Assembly: GCA_000467715.1 (NCBI GenBank)
Contig: AJFK01000361.1
Location: 1 to 44,083 of the forward strand
Direction: 5' to 3'
Length of the DNA stretch: 44,083 nucleotides
From: Hysterium pulicare CBS 123377
Lineage: Eukaryota > Ascomycota > Dothideomycetes > Hysteriales > Hysteriaceae
Part shown: in pieces, positions 9,575 through 19,587 of the stretch
Layout of the letters: every line of letters begins with the position of its first letter
Position numbering within the stretch: the first letter of the stretch is position 1
Made by a program: the position numbers and the translations under genes
The notes under the pieces: generated by a model
Databases searched by the model: none
What the model was told of the DNA's origin: nothing
What the model saw: only the letters and a program-made list of their open reading frames with translations

Positions 9575-10280
9575 GGTGAAGTTTGAATCTGAGGCTGGTC
9601 AAAACGGTATGGGAAGAGTTTGTGCTGATGACTTCCAAACTGCCTAGATTCTGGTCATGGGTTTTATGGTTGCTTAAATGTCATACTTCACATTCTAACG
9701 CCATTTTAATTGCCGTTCTTTTTGCCTCTTATGGTACGGCATAAGATCCTATGGGACCTTCAAGTATTGTGGCTGATCTTTGTCCCCGCTTTGAAACGTC
9801 GAAGATGCAGGACACGAGGAGGGAACATGCATATATTAACGAAAACTCTAGGTATCATTGGCCCCAATGCACTTTCCCATGGATTCATAATACGGTTGGT
9901 AAAGTGGGTTCGCGAGTTCGTGATAGCGGAGTGCTTTCGTCTTTCTCTCCTGCCCGAATAGGTAAATGGTTTTATATCAAATTTCATCTCCGGTTTGTCT
10001 TTCAGCCCCCAGTCCCTCGTATCCGAGAGGGGTGAATGTTTCATCCGTCATGATCGACTGACCGGGGTCCTATTATCAAGCTATCACATAAATCTGTTTC
10101 CTCTGAGCAAATTGCTGACGCCTTAATGCACCTTAGATTTTTCAAGAGACATTGCCTCACTGGTACTGTTACCAAGCGATCAAGCGGTGAACGGCCCGAA
10201 ATCTCCGCTGATACAACCAAGGTCACAAAAGAGAACGAGAACGCAATCCAAGCGTGCAACAACTTCCAACACATTCAACT
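9575..10280. promoter_or_regulatory. Divergent promoter region of the RiPP precursor and UstYa genes
   Basis: About 706 bp lie between the start codons of the two outward-facing genes, so their promoters and 5' UTRs must be here. Co-regulation is likely by analogy with other dikaritin loci. I could not identify a confident transcription-factor site. Isolated CGG/CCG triplets at about 10185-10210 are noted only as possible zinc-cluster contacts. Confidence 0.4.
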
Positions 10281-11445
10281 ATGCCTTCCGCTTATGACGT
10301 ACTGGCACAAGACGAGGATAGAACCTCCAACTCTCAAGACACCTACGATTCTGAATCTGGATTCTTAGGGTCAACCAAACAGTATTCAAAGAAGCCGTCG
10401 TCCTTTCGTATCGCCGATGTCTCTCACTGGATTGCTCATATCGTTACGATCTCTTTGCTAGTAATCATTCTCTTTCGACACGAGGATACCCAAAACCAGC
10501 AGACATCCGAGACGCACTCCGCTTCATCACCATATGGTAAGTAGCAACATGAGACGTTTGTTCCAAGTCAAGATATTGAGTGTATCATAGCTCCAGGGTA
10601 CTCTCCAGCCTATGAATCAGTATCAGATGTTCCTCAGTATCGGTATGACCTGTTCGAAATCTACCAACTTCAGAGAAAGTTCATGGCTAAGAGTCTCATT
10701 CAGGATATTCCAGAATTCTTTCTGGCAGAAATCTCCCTACAAAGGTGAGTAATCCATCGAGGACTTCCCGATGACCCTACATACCGACCGCATGCAATGC
10801 TGACAGTGATGCCCGTCCCGCAGGACCACCCACGCAAGAAATTGTTGACCGCTGGAACCGATTGACACATACTGGGCCGCTCAATCTGACTGCGCAGGAA
10901 ATCGCGGGGCTAGGACTGTCGACTGATTCTGTGCAATATCCTGCTTCGGCCGGAGGTGTAAGTTTTGAGCTTACTTTCCCCGCATTAAGAGAATGATAAA
11001 TCCAGTGATCAGCCTACTCGCGTCCATAACAAGAAGTTTCTGACAACAATACTAGGGTTATCTCGGATACCTAGAAAGCGCCCATCAGCTCCACTGCCTC
11101 CAATCTCTGTGGGAGCATCACCACTTCACCAAATATCCACACCTCTTCCCTATTCTCAAGGAGAAGCTAACAAACGAACCCGACATTGAGGAAGCGCACC
11201 TCGAGCATTGCGTCGATGTCCTCCGAACGCGCCTCATGTGCACCGCCGACGCCCAAATCGTCACTTTCCGGTGGGTAAAAGGCATAAGTGCGCCATACCC
11301 CTTCTTCAATACCGGGCACATGTGCGGCGATTACGAGCAGCTGCTCAAATGGGATGACACGAGGAAGGCGGATAAGAGTCTGATACAAGACTGGGATTAC
11401 AAGCCCGAGGCGAAAGACGTTGTCTTAGACCGTTTGCCGGCCTAG
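10281..11445 (+). CDS. UstYa-family (DUF3328) oxidase
   Basis: Five exons, 10281-10536, 10591-10642, 10704-10744, 10824-10957 and 11056-11445, give 290 aa; introns are 54, 61, 79 and 98 nt. Exon placement is supported by the family pattern: an N-terminal cytosolic tail, one transmembrane helix (about 50-66, 'WIAHIVTISLLVIILF'), then 'GYSPAYESV', 'FWQKSPYKGPPTQEIVDRW' and 'GGGYLGYLESAHQLHC'. It has both diagnostic motifs, HQLHC (171-175) and HLEHC (209-213), followed by 'LMCTADAQIVTFRW' and a C-terminal 'HMCGDYEQLLKW'. UstYa-type enzymes oxidise and macrocyclise KR-released peptides in ustiloxin, phomopsin and related pathways. It is transcribed divergently from the repeat precursor, which strongly suggests enzyme and substrate. 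Confidence 0.93.
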
Positions 11446-12361
11446 TCTCACTAAGGTAGGTCAAGCTTTTTTGCTGTCGTCATCCCGTCAGACACGGGAG
11501 CGGAGCAAACCTTACTGGTGTTCATCCCGAACTACCGCCGTATCGGAATGAAATCTTGGTAGAGCTACTATTGAGCTTATACTATAAATATAAATTGTAA
11601 AGCGCCTTCACCTAGGTCTAGAAGTCTAACAGCATTACTAAGGAGTTACAGGCAGCTATAGGGTTGCGGGTGACGCTCAATCCATAGGGGAGCGCCATCC
11701 AGGTCGCTGCCTCTCATCAAAGCCTCCAATCATAGCGATCAACGACCCTCGCCGAAACAACCCCGCATGTCATATAATAATCATATAATACACTGTACTT
11801 TACCTTAGGTGATACAAGTCTACAGCACACTATTAGATAATTTTGGATATACTACAGCTCTCATAAACCCGCGGCAAAGTTGAATGTGCTAGGTCGAATG
11901 CGGTAGGTCGAGCGCCACTCGCTATGCACAACTATTACCAAGCACCAGCACTAGACCTTTATCTATATTTTAACAAAGACTTCTTCGATTCATAGATGGT
12001 TGGTTTTCAAGAAGATCTACGGTAGGGGTAGTATATCAAGTTGTACAAAACTATTTACTCCTGGATGACTCCTAGAACTAGAGAACGCTCCACGATGCTG
12101 AAAGTTTAGAAGCGCTATCTTCTCAGCCTCTTCAATCTTTCATGTTTGTCGACATGCACATAAATCTACGGTTGTTCAATTCAATTCCATGTCTTGTTCA
12201 TATATCCTCAAGCACAGCCACAATCCTGCATCATGCATACCCCGCGCAGATACATACGGTTGCCTGGGGGCTCAACCTCAACACCAGTGAGCCGAGATAC
12301 ACGATAATCCAGGTTATACTTCAGTTCTCATGATAGGAAAAAAGGCTGAAGACCATCCGTC
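11446..12361. other. Gene-free, partly AT-rich stretch
   Basis: About 0.9 kb with no supported gene. Around 11570-11610 and 11760-11860 it is rich in TA steps. The short string GAGCGCCA recurs near 11690 and 11909. This looks like decayed repetitive DNA, but no transposon protein or terminal repeat is recognisable. Confidence 0.4.
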
Positions 12362-13555
12362 ATGCCTGTAACAATCCGTCCCTCGCCCCAACCCACACTC
12401 AAATCATTATCATGGACCCCACCAGTCACCAGCAGCGCCGATTTACTGCAACAATCATGCCGACGCGAACACCCCAAAGTCTCCAAAATCCTCGCCTCAA
12501 CCTTTAGTGACGACCCACAGCAGCCTGCGCGGGTCGGATGCAGAAATGGCTTCGTCTACGCAGCTTTAGGAGCCTACTACGGGCACCTCCATCTCGTCCT
12601 CCGTCCCGAAGACATCTGGTTCTCCATTCTCGCCCAGCTCTCCGTCTACATAAACCGGAACGCGGAGTCACTACGCTCGATATTTGTGGATCACCAGGGC
12701 CAGCAGCAGTTGAGCGTTCTGATTACACCCGGAGATTACGGTGCAGGTGCCGAACAATTGACGCATGCCATCCAAGAGAACGTTAAGACGCCTGACTTGA
12801 GGGAGTGGATGATGCCAGCTTTCACCACGACTACGCAGACGGATATTGAAGTTGCGAGCGTCATCATGATGGGCGCAATGCAGAAGTATTTCAAATATCA
12901 CATGGAAGAGATATGCGGACTGCCATATGTGACATTGCTTGGAGAGCGTAAAGACTGGGCACTCATCCTCTCCCGCATTGAACGCCTACCCAGTTTCGGT
13001 AATGAGGTGAAGTTGTGGCATCTCCATCTCAAACCAGCGATCCAAGGCTTCGTAAAGACTTTCGATCTCGATGAAGGAGTCAGCGATTTTTGGATGAGGA
13101 TGGCTACGCATCATCCGGCCAGGATGTGTGGTGTTAGCGACACTGTCTCCGGCTGGCTCACGGCCTTCGGGTTCTGGAATAATGATGGCGTACAGCAACT
13201 CCGGTGTAGCGAGGAAGCGGTTCAGAAGGGCTGTATGCATGAGCTAGACGGAGGGGATTTCCCGTCTGGTGTTGTGAGCGTGCCGTTGACAGTTGGGGAA
13301 GGGGGACCGAATGCCCCGAGAATCAAGAAATGTAGACTTTTTGCGGGGTTGGGTGGGATGAGGTACTTGGATCGGGGGGAGGTGTTAAGAAGGCAGGAAA
13401 GTGGGAAGGAAGAGAATGAAACAGACTTGGGTGCGAGCGGTCGAGAAAGAGTGCTTGATACTGTGCAACCAATCTCGGGGTGGTGGATGACGGAGTATGA
13501 TGATGATAAGATTGTGCGGCCGGATGAGCTGATGGAGGATCTTCTTATGGGTTGA
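12362..13555 (+). CDS. DUF4419 domain protein
   Basis: A single-exon gene of 397 aa starting at an ATG at 12362. The core 'GFVYAALGAYYGHLHLVLRPEDIWFSILAQLSVYINRNAE' (written here only as a guide: see 'RPEDIWFSILAQLS', about residues 80-93) is the signature of the fungal DUF4419 family. 'ASVIMMGAMQKYFKYHM', 'ICGLPYVTLLGERKDW' and 'VSGWLTAFGFW' follow in the family order. The C-terminal third is charged and G-rich at DNA level. There is no signal peptide. The function of the family is not known. It stands between the UstYa gene and the P450 block, so it could be a bystander or an accessory member of the RiPP locus. Confidence 0.88.
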   Translation: MPVTIRPSPQPTLKSLSWTPPVTSSADLLQQSCRREHPKVSKILASTFSDDPQQPARVGCRNGFVYAALGAYYGHLHLVLRPEDIWFSILAQLSVYINRNAESLRSIFVDHQGQQQLSVLITPGDYGAGAEQLTHAIQENVKTPDLREWMMPAFTTTTQTDIEVASVIMMGAMQKYFKYHMEEICGLPYVTLLGERKDWALILSRIERLPSFGNEVKLWHLHLKPAIQGFVKTFDLDEGVSDFWMRMATHHPARMCGVSDTVSGWLTAFGFWNNDGVQQLRCSEEAVQKGCMHELDGGDFPSGVVSVPLTVGEGGPNAPRIKKCRLFAGLGGMRYLDRGEVLRRQESGKEENETDLGASGRERVLDTVQPISGWWMTEYDDDKIVRPDELMEDLLMG

Positions 13556-14061
13556 CTGGTCGATACAATGGTCCATACTGAGGGCGCTTGCCTTCCAACC
13601 CAGAGCGAGCGTAGCGATAACGAGAATAAGCTGAACGATCTCACGGTTAGAAAATCCTTTCAAGGTTTGTCATAGTGCTCGGATGAGCTCAGCATACCTC
13701 AACAACCTTAGAATGTCAGGGAAGAGCATTTTCACTGAAGCATTCTATTCTAAATACCGAATCCTTCAACTCCATCGTCGCACTAACATGATAAGAAAAG
13801 AGAAAGCAGTAACTCATCAACAAACAATACATGAAAAACTAGAACTCAATCATATAGAACCGCATTGACGCTAGGCAAGAGAACGTATAAGAAATGTAGG
13901 TTCTCTCCGAACTCCATGAAGGCCTTTTTAAGGATTTCCATCAGCTTTGCACCAAACCCCCAACCACTATCACCCCACAACCTTTGCCACAACCTATCCC
14001 TCTTAATTCCCATCCAACCGCCTCCAATCTTCTTACACACACCATCTTTCCTACTTCCCAT
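13556..14061. other. Intergenic region between convergent genes
   Basis: The 3' flanks of the DUF4419 gene (plus) and the proline-rich secreted gene (minus). Short frames antisense to the DUF4419 gene extend into it, but nothing supports a gene. Confidence 0.5.
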
Positions 14062-14754
14062 TCAGATTCGTGCAAGGATATCCATCTGGATAGGTTTGGT
14101 AGCCGTAGGTGGGGTGGACTTTAAGGTATAGAGCACCGTGACAGCAACAGGCCCATGTCGTTGACCGTCACGCGGTTCGATGGTCGGATTAGGCGTAGGC
14201 TTCGTGATGATCTTCGTTGGGAAGGGCGGTGGCAACAAGTTAGGCGGTAGCAGGTGTGGATCCTCCGTGGACCTTGTTGTATCATTTCCATGTACATATG
14301 TTATGATAGGTTCTACGTCAGGCCGTGGCCTCCTGTAAGGCGGTATCAGATCCAGAAGCTTCTTCATATCCGAAGGACTTGGCGGAGGAGAGAGAGTAGG
14401 CGCAAAAGGATCAGGAAACCCGGGAACCATCTGGGCGGAACGGGGCACAGGCTTCGCAGTAGCTTGGCTCATGTGAGACGAGTATTGAGTATGAGGCACC
14501 GGGATGAGGCTGAAAAAGGGATCCCTGGCCCCTATGTTTCTCCCTCCGGTCGGCTTTTCCCGGGGGGGATCAAAATATAGTTGTCCGGGGTTGTCAGTCA
14601 ACTTGGCCGTGAGAGGGGGATGGACCTCCTTAGTTTGACTTGGAGCACGGGGAACAGGGGTAGCGCTGACAAAGCGCACCTCATCCTGAGAGAGAGGGAG
14701 GGAGAAGGTGCCAACCGCGAAGGCAGCAACGGAGAGGAGAGCAGAAACCTTCAT
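14062..14754 (-). CDS. Secreted proline-rich protein, unknown
   Basis: A single-exon minus-strand frame of 230 aa from the ATG at 14754. A clear signal peptide opens it ('MKVSALLSVAAFAVGTFSLP'). The mature part is strikingly proline-rich, has no cysteine, and contains repeated 'VPR' and 'PPP' steps, for example 'VPRAPSQ' and 'KPVPRSAQMVPGFPDPFAP'. It has one or two possible N-glycosylation sites (NDTT) and an RR but no KR pairs, so it does not look like a second KR-processed precursor. I do not recognise the family. It lies 0.7 kb downstream of the P450 on the same strand; any role in the RiPP pathway is speculation. Confidence 0.6.
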   Translation of the reverse strand: MKVSALLSVAAFAVGTFSLPLSQDEVRFVSATPVPRAPSQTKEVHPPLTAKLTDNPGQLYFDPPREKPTGGRNIGARDPFFSLIPVPHTQYSSHMSQATAKPVPRSAQMVPGFPDPFAPTLSPPPSPSDMKKLLDLIPPYRRPRPDVEPIITYVHGNDTTRSTEDPHLLPPNLLPPPFPTKIITKPTPNPTIEPRDGQRHGPVAVTVLYTLKSTPPTATKPIQMDILARI

Positions 14755-15438
14755 TGTGATAATGCGGCCGGATTCTTTTTGATCGGCGCGCACGGTCTGT
14801 TTAGTCTTTGGGAAACTTGACAAGTCCAGTTCGCGTCGTTGAGAGCTTGTTAAAAGTGATGACTTCCTGAAGTCTGGATGTGGAGGGATGCTGTTATAAG
14901 TCTTGAGGAAGGTGGGAGTAGAAGATTGAGAGTTTCGATATTGTGAGTTCAGGATACGGAGGGAGCGGTCCAGGTATTTATATTGTATATGTTAATCTCG
15001 TGCGTGGCTATGAAATAACCATCAGAGGGTTCCAAGGCTATCTACCGTGGTTGAGTGATGAGAATTAGAACGGTTGCGTCACGTCTTCGAGGAAATGATG
15101 CTTCACCAACATCTGAGGTTAAGCGTTTGTAGTTATGATGTTAAGAGTGCCTAGGACGTATCCATAGACGTACATAGATAGATCGGGCTTTGGGACAGGG
15201 GCTAAAGCCAGTTCGCACACTTGAGGCTATATTGTGATTTCGAGAAACATCAACCAGGGTTAGGCCTATGAGAAGTTATCATAATTTGGACTGCTAAGAA
15301 AGAATATCAAAGAAAGAGCGTCATTGTGTGATAAGAGATATAACGAGCTTATGATATTCTGATGAAATAGATTATGAAATCATGCAGGTCGTGAACCGTT
15401 GTGCTGTCGTGAAAATTGTTATCGAATAGTGATTTCAC
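14755..15438. other. Intergenic region upstream of the secreted protein
   Basis: This stretch holds the 5' flank of the proline-rich gene and the 3' flank of the P450, both on the minus strand. I see no open frame of note. A TATA-like run near 14975-14995 (minus) lies about 220-240 bp before the ATG and could serve that gene. Confidence 0.4.
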
Positions 15439-17258
15439 TTAACAGGTCTGCGCGACCTTGAACTGTGCGATGGGCCCATCTCTTGCGAACCCCAGTGCAT
15501 CATGCATCTGGAACTCATCCACTCTCTGCCTGCCAGCTTCCAGGTTCGGACTGCCAGCGCCACGAGCAATCTCATCAGGAGCTAAGCGCATGTCATAATG
15601 ATATAATACATGAGCTAACGTAAGTTTGAGTTGCATGTACGCGATGTTTTTCCCATTGCACCCTCTTACACCTAGACCGAAGGGTGCGAAGGCTCGCTGA
15701 GCAAGCTTGACGCTTTCATGCGACACGTTATCGGACTCGATCCAGCGTTCGGGGCGGAATGAGAAGGGTTCGGGGAAGTAATCGGCATTATGGTGAATTG
15801 CGTAAGTCGAGACGCCAACATTAATGCCAGCGGGAATGTGATGTCCATCTATGTCGATGCCGCCAGGAAGGACTTCACGAGGTAGATGACTGGGTACGGG
15901 AGCTGCTCTGCGCAGTACTTCCTCGATGCACCCGTGAAGGTAAATGCAGGAGTTCAGGTTTGGTCCGCTGCATATCTCCTCTGGAGATTGGAAGGTGGAT
16001 CTATTCATAATCAGTTTACGTTCGGGCCAACAAAGGTTGTGTGGAGGTAAGAACGGACCTGACCTCCGCAGTCGCTTTTGAAAGCGCGACCGGGTAATGC
16101 AAGAGATAAAAGAAAGCGGCTGCGAGGACCCCACTATATGGATCTGCACCTGCGTTCATCAAGTTAAGACATTCGGTATTCAAGTCGGTTCGGCTTGGTT
16201 GCCAGCCACTTTTCCTATCACTGACACTTAGTAGATAATGCAGAAAGTTTTTCTGGCAATCGCCTTCTACGCTCATCCCAACTTCTTTCTCGTCAAGTCT
16301 TTTGTTTACTTGGCCGCTTGCATAGTCGATGAGTCTGTTGTTATCTTCCACCGGCTTACCACCTAGTACTTCGACTAGTCTGGTCCGCAGGAGGGGCCTC
16401 ACAAGCCACGCAAATGGCAAGTAGGATACCTGTTGTGGAAGTTAATACGCCGAATTGAGCGGAGTCAGTTGCGGGAGTCAAATACCCAATACAAGAATGC
16501 TGAGGCAGTGACAATCGAGTTCGCAATGTCCCGATGTTCATTTTTATCCACGGTTTGGAAATCGATGCCGTAAACCAAAATCCCCATGATATCAAATCCC
16601 AAATAGGTTGACATAGTAGACATGTTCAGCTTCTCACTCCATTCATTCGCTGGTTTGACTACATCGCAAAACCTCTGAATGTTCTTGAGAACTAACGGCT
16701 CCGCTGAATGATTGGTCATCTCGGAGAAAGCTGGGCTAAGCCATCTTCTTTTGACGGCATGTTTCTCTTTATCTGTCTCTGTGAAGCTGCTGTATGCTCC
16801 AGTCGCTATGTCGAAAGTCTTATACCACTCGCCTTTGACGACGTTGACGCTGCGTGATCCATAGATGGTGTTTAATGCGGTCTGCGTATTGAAGGAGAGC
16901 GTGTTTGGGTCGATCCGAACGATGGGGCCTGTAGTTATTCATTCAATCCAGAAGTCTCGGGCTCAAGGCTCGGGTGCTGCTCTCATACCATACTTCTCAT
17001 GGTCTTGCAAATGGAAAAGATGTCGATTGCCATTGAAAGCCTGCCAAACGAGAGGCCAGTTGCTGAGTTTATAACGAAGCGGTCCTGGATACTTTGCTAA
17101 AGGATGAAGTGTGACGCGGTATATCAGAAGAGCAATGTACTACATGTAGACCCTTAGATGAGAGATGATGCAGGGTCATGGAGCGCGCGTACATAAAGGA
17201 TGATCAGGGTACAGGAATATGAGAACAGGACTTGAGACGGCGTAGCAAAAACAGTCAT
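15439..17258 (-). CDS. Cytochrome P450 monooxygenase
   Basis: Five minus-strand exons, 17258-17193, 17139-16989, 16928-16486, 16429-16059 and 16000-15439, give 530 aa; introns are 53-60 nt. An N-terminal membrane anchor (about 8-28) is followed by 'LHPLAKYPGP' and 'YGPIVRIDPNTLSF', the usual microsomal fungal P450 start. The K-helix ExxR is E371-V-L-R374. The PERF-type motif is 'FRPERW' (425-430). The haem loop is 'FGLGVRGCNGK' with Cys458 as ligand. The I-helix reads AGADPYS (313-319), where the usual Thr after Asp is Pro, an unusual variant. It probably acts in the ER on a secondary metabolite; tailoring of the nearby peptide is possible but unproven. Confidence 0.92.
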
Positions 17259-17841
17259 GATGAATCGGGATGTTGCAATTATTCAACTATCCAAGGGGAA
17301 TGGAAGATGCAGAGTCGAAGAGTTTCATGACCTATCTCTGCCTTATCAGCGGCCCTGCGTGGGCAGCTGCACGGCGAAAGCACCTTGACGTAGAACTGGC
17401 AGGGGGCCCTGTTGTGGCGGGAGGCTTGTGTTAGGATCAAGCCTCATCTCAATGATATCGGATACGGAGAGGGTGCAGCGTGCATAAGGCGTGGTATGGT
17501 TGGTGTGGTTTCTTTTCTCAATGCCAACCTCCAGTAACATCTTGGAACCCCTCAATCCTTCACTTCGCAGTCCGTGCACGAAGCATGCATATCGGTCACG
17601 GATGGTGGCTCATATCAAGTTTATCAACATAATAATATCTTTTTATTATCTTTCATAGCATCACAAACAATATGCTCCCTATGTCCTATTGGTCGAGCTG
17701 AACCACGCGTAAGCGGTGATTATATTTGAAGCTCTTACTTATGGTCAATTTCACTGTATGAGGTAACGTTGTTTTTTTGGTTTTTGCGTTAAGTTTCATT
17801 AGTTATGTTTCTTTGGTTCTGGTTTAGAATACACGCTGTCG
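17259..17841. other. Intergenic region upstream of the P450
   Basis: The promoter side of the P450 gene. A minus-strand frame at 17346-17579 lacks an ATG at its 5' end; the first internal ATG leaves about 64 codons with no recognisable domain. The stretch near 17630-17660 is AT-rich. Confidence 0.4.
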
Positions 17842-18470
17842 TCACCGTCGACGACAAAAAGAGTCAATTGGTCGACCATGATCTCGAGGTCTTTGAGTCA
17901 ACACTCCAAATCCCCACTGATTCCAGAAGTACCATTCCGCCTCTACGTCTGTTACCAGGTCTCGGTTTTTCTCTTCACTATACACGCGGTACATGACCAT
18001 CTTATCCTTCAAATCATCATCATAGGCATGACTCACATCCCATTCGCCCTCATTCAAACGCCCACCAATTCGTCGTTATCTGCCCCGTCAAGGAGGATAG
18101 CACGGTCCACGAATTTTTTGAGAAAAACGAAAGTGATGTTCAAGCCCATAATCTTATCCGGTAGAGCCTTCATCAGGTCCCACATCATCCCGGTCGTGAA
18201 CCTAAAATCGATCCTGAACCTCTCAGGCAGAACCATCTGCAGACTCTGAAGTCTCGATTCTTCGAACACTTTCAAACAGTCCATCAGCGCTCGGGTATAA
18301 TCACAATACCGCTTAGGGTTCAAGCCATGCTCTCTCAGATAGTCAAAAGTATGTGGAAAATCATACGTGAACATCATTCTTATCAATGTAATGCTCTCCA
18401 ACTTTATCTTTGCCTTCTCGTCCCAATCATATTCCAGTAACTCCTTCTTTTCTAGAGGCCAACCTCCCAA
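17842..18470 (-). pseudogene. Truncated, frameshifted copy of an F-box/2EXR-like protein
   Basis: The first of three tandem paralogues. It matches the C-terminal half of the intact neighbour: 'DYLREHGLNPKRYCDYT', 'CLKVFEESRLQSLQMVLP', 'MMWDLMKALPDKIMGLNITF', 'FVFLKKFVD', then 'EWDVSHAYDDDL'. The N-terminal F-box-like half is missing, and the remnant starts directly behind the stop of the next copy. At about 18055-18058 the frame runs into TGA, and the homology resumes one frame over ('NEGEWDVSHAY'). Aligned with the neighbour, this fits loss of a single base. The remnant is not expected to make a functional protein. Confidence 0.8.
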
Positions 18471-19587
18471 CCGTCTGTCTCCAAGCTATGCAGATACTCC
18501 TCATTCTCCTCGTCAGTCAACACATCGTAAAGCGAGGTTCTATCCTCAATGTTACGATAGTAAGCGTGCCCGATATCCCATCTAGCTTCTAGCAAGCGAC
18601 CTTGTAGCTCGAGATCGCCTCGGGCAGGTGTAATACCTGATTCGACGAAAGACTTAAGGAAGACGAAACTAATCTTGAGTCCTTCAATCTCGGTTGTAAG
18701 TGCTTTCAGTGCGTTCCACATATACCTCGTCGGACTGTTATAGTCGATGCAGTACCCGAGCGGTAGTATAAGCTGCAGAGTGTTGAGCTTACAGTGCGAG
18801 AACAAGTCTAAGCAGTCTTTCCACCCCTGAGTGTAGTTACAAAGGCGATGGTTGGGATACTCAGGCCGGAGACCCTTTCGACACAGGTACTCATACAGAC
18901 GATCGGCCTGGGCGTTGGACTCGCAGCACCTGTCATATCCGCGTCTATTCACTTGCTCCCCCCAAAAAGGAACATGGAGAGTGACGTGTTTGAGGTGTTG
19001 ATAATGGCGGGGTTGGATAGTATTAAGCCATGCTGAACATACCATCCAAGCGTTGAGCCCGGAAAAGCGAAATTCGTTGCAGCCATAGAATATCTTTACC
19101 GCTTTTTGGTAGACTTGTTTTGACACGCGGAGGAGGCCAACTCGAGGGTTGGTGTTGCGATGATGACTCTTAAACCCCTTGTTGCGCACCGCATTTGCAT
19201 GACCGTCATTGCGAGGGAGAGCCCATAGTTCGATAGGTTCCTCAAAGATGAGGATTGACTCATATACTTGAAGCCGTAGTTCCACGGGTAAGGCCATCAA
19301 CGGGAACGTCTCGGTCTACGACAGCATTAGATTGTTGATTTCTTTTGAAGAAGTTGTTGGTAAGACGCTAGATCACATACCTGCTGGCGAGCGTACTTCA
19401 GCTCACAATGAAGCTTTTCGAATCGATTAGAAGGGTATCCCTTGGACACTTCCTCGCGCGTATGTACCAGCCATGCTTCTCGTCGTTGCTTGGGCTGGCT
19501 TTGATGACCTTGAAGGCCACCTCGAGGACCGCCTCGAAGACCCCCTTGATGGCGTCCTTGATAACCTCCTCGCTGGCTTCCTCGCAT
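18452..19587 (-). CDS. F-box/2EXR-like protein with RGG-rich N-terminus
   Basis: Two minus-strand exons, 19587-19381 and 19315-18452, joined by a 65-nt phase-0 intron (GTATGT...TAG), give 356 aa. Residues 2-27 are an RGG/QGG-rich tract. 'AWLVHTREEVSKGYPSNRFEKLH' (about 38-60) is shared with the paralogue at 20378-21534. Exon 2 opens with 'TETFPLMALPVELRLQVYESIL', the F-box-like/2EXR pattern at the head of many fungal family-expanded proteins. 'VGLLRVSKQVYQKAVKIFYG' and 'FRFSGLNAWMVCSAWL' follow. The family is poorly characterised; F-box-like proteins often serve as substrate adaptors, but nothing here proves ubiquitin ligase membership. It is the only intact member of the three-copy array. 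Confidence 0.75.

Noticed and set aside
17346-17579. Minus-strand frame upstream of the P450
   Set aside because: The first codon is GTG; the first ATG leaves about 64 codons without recognisable features, and it cannot be spliced convincingly to the P450 leader.
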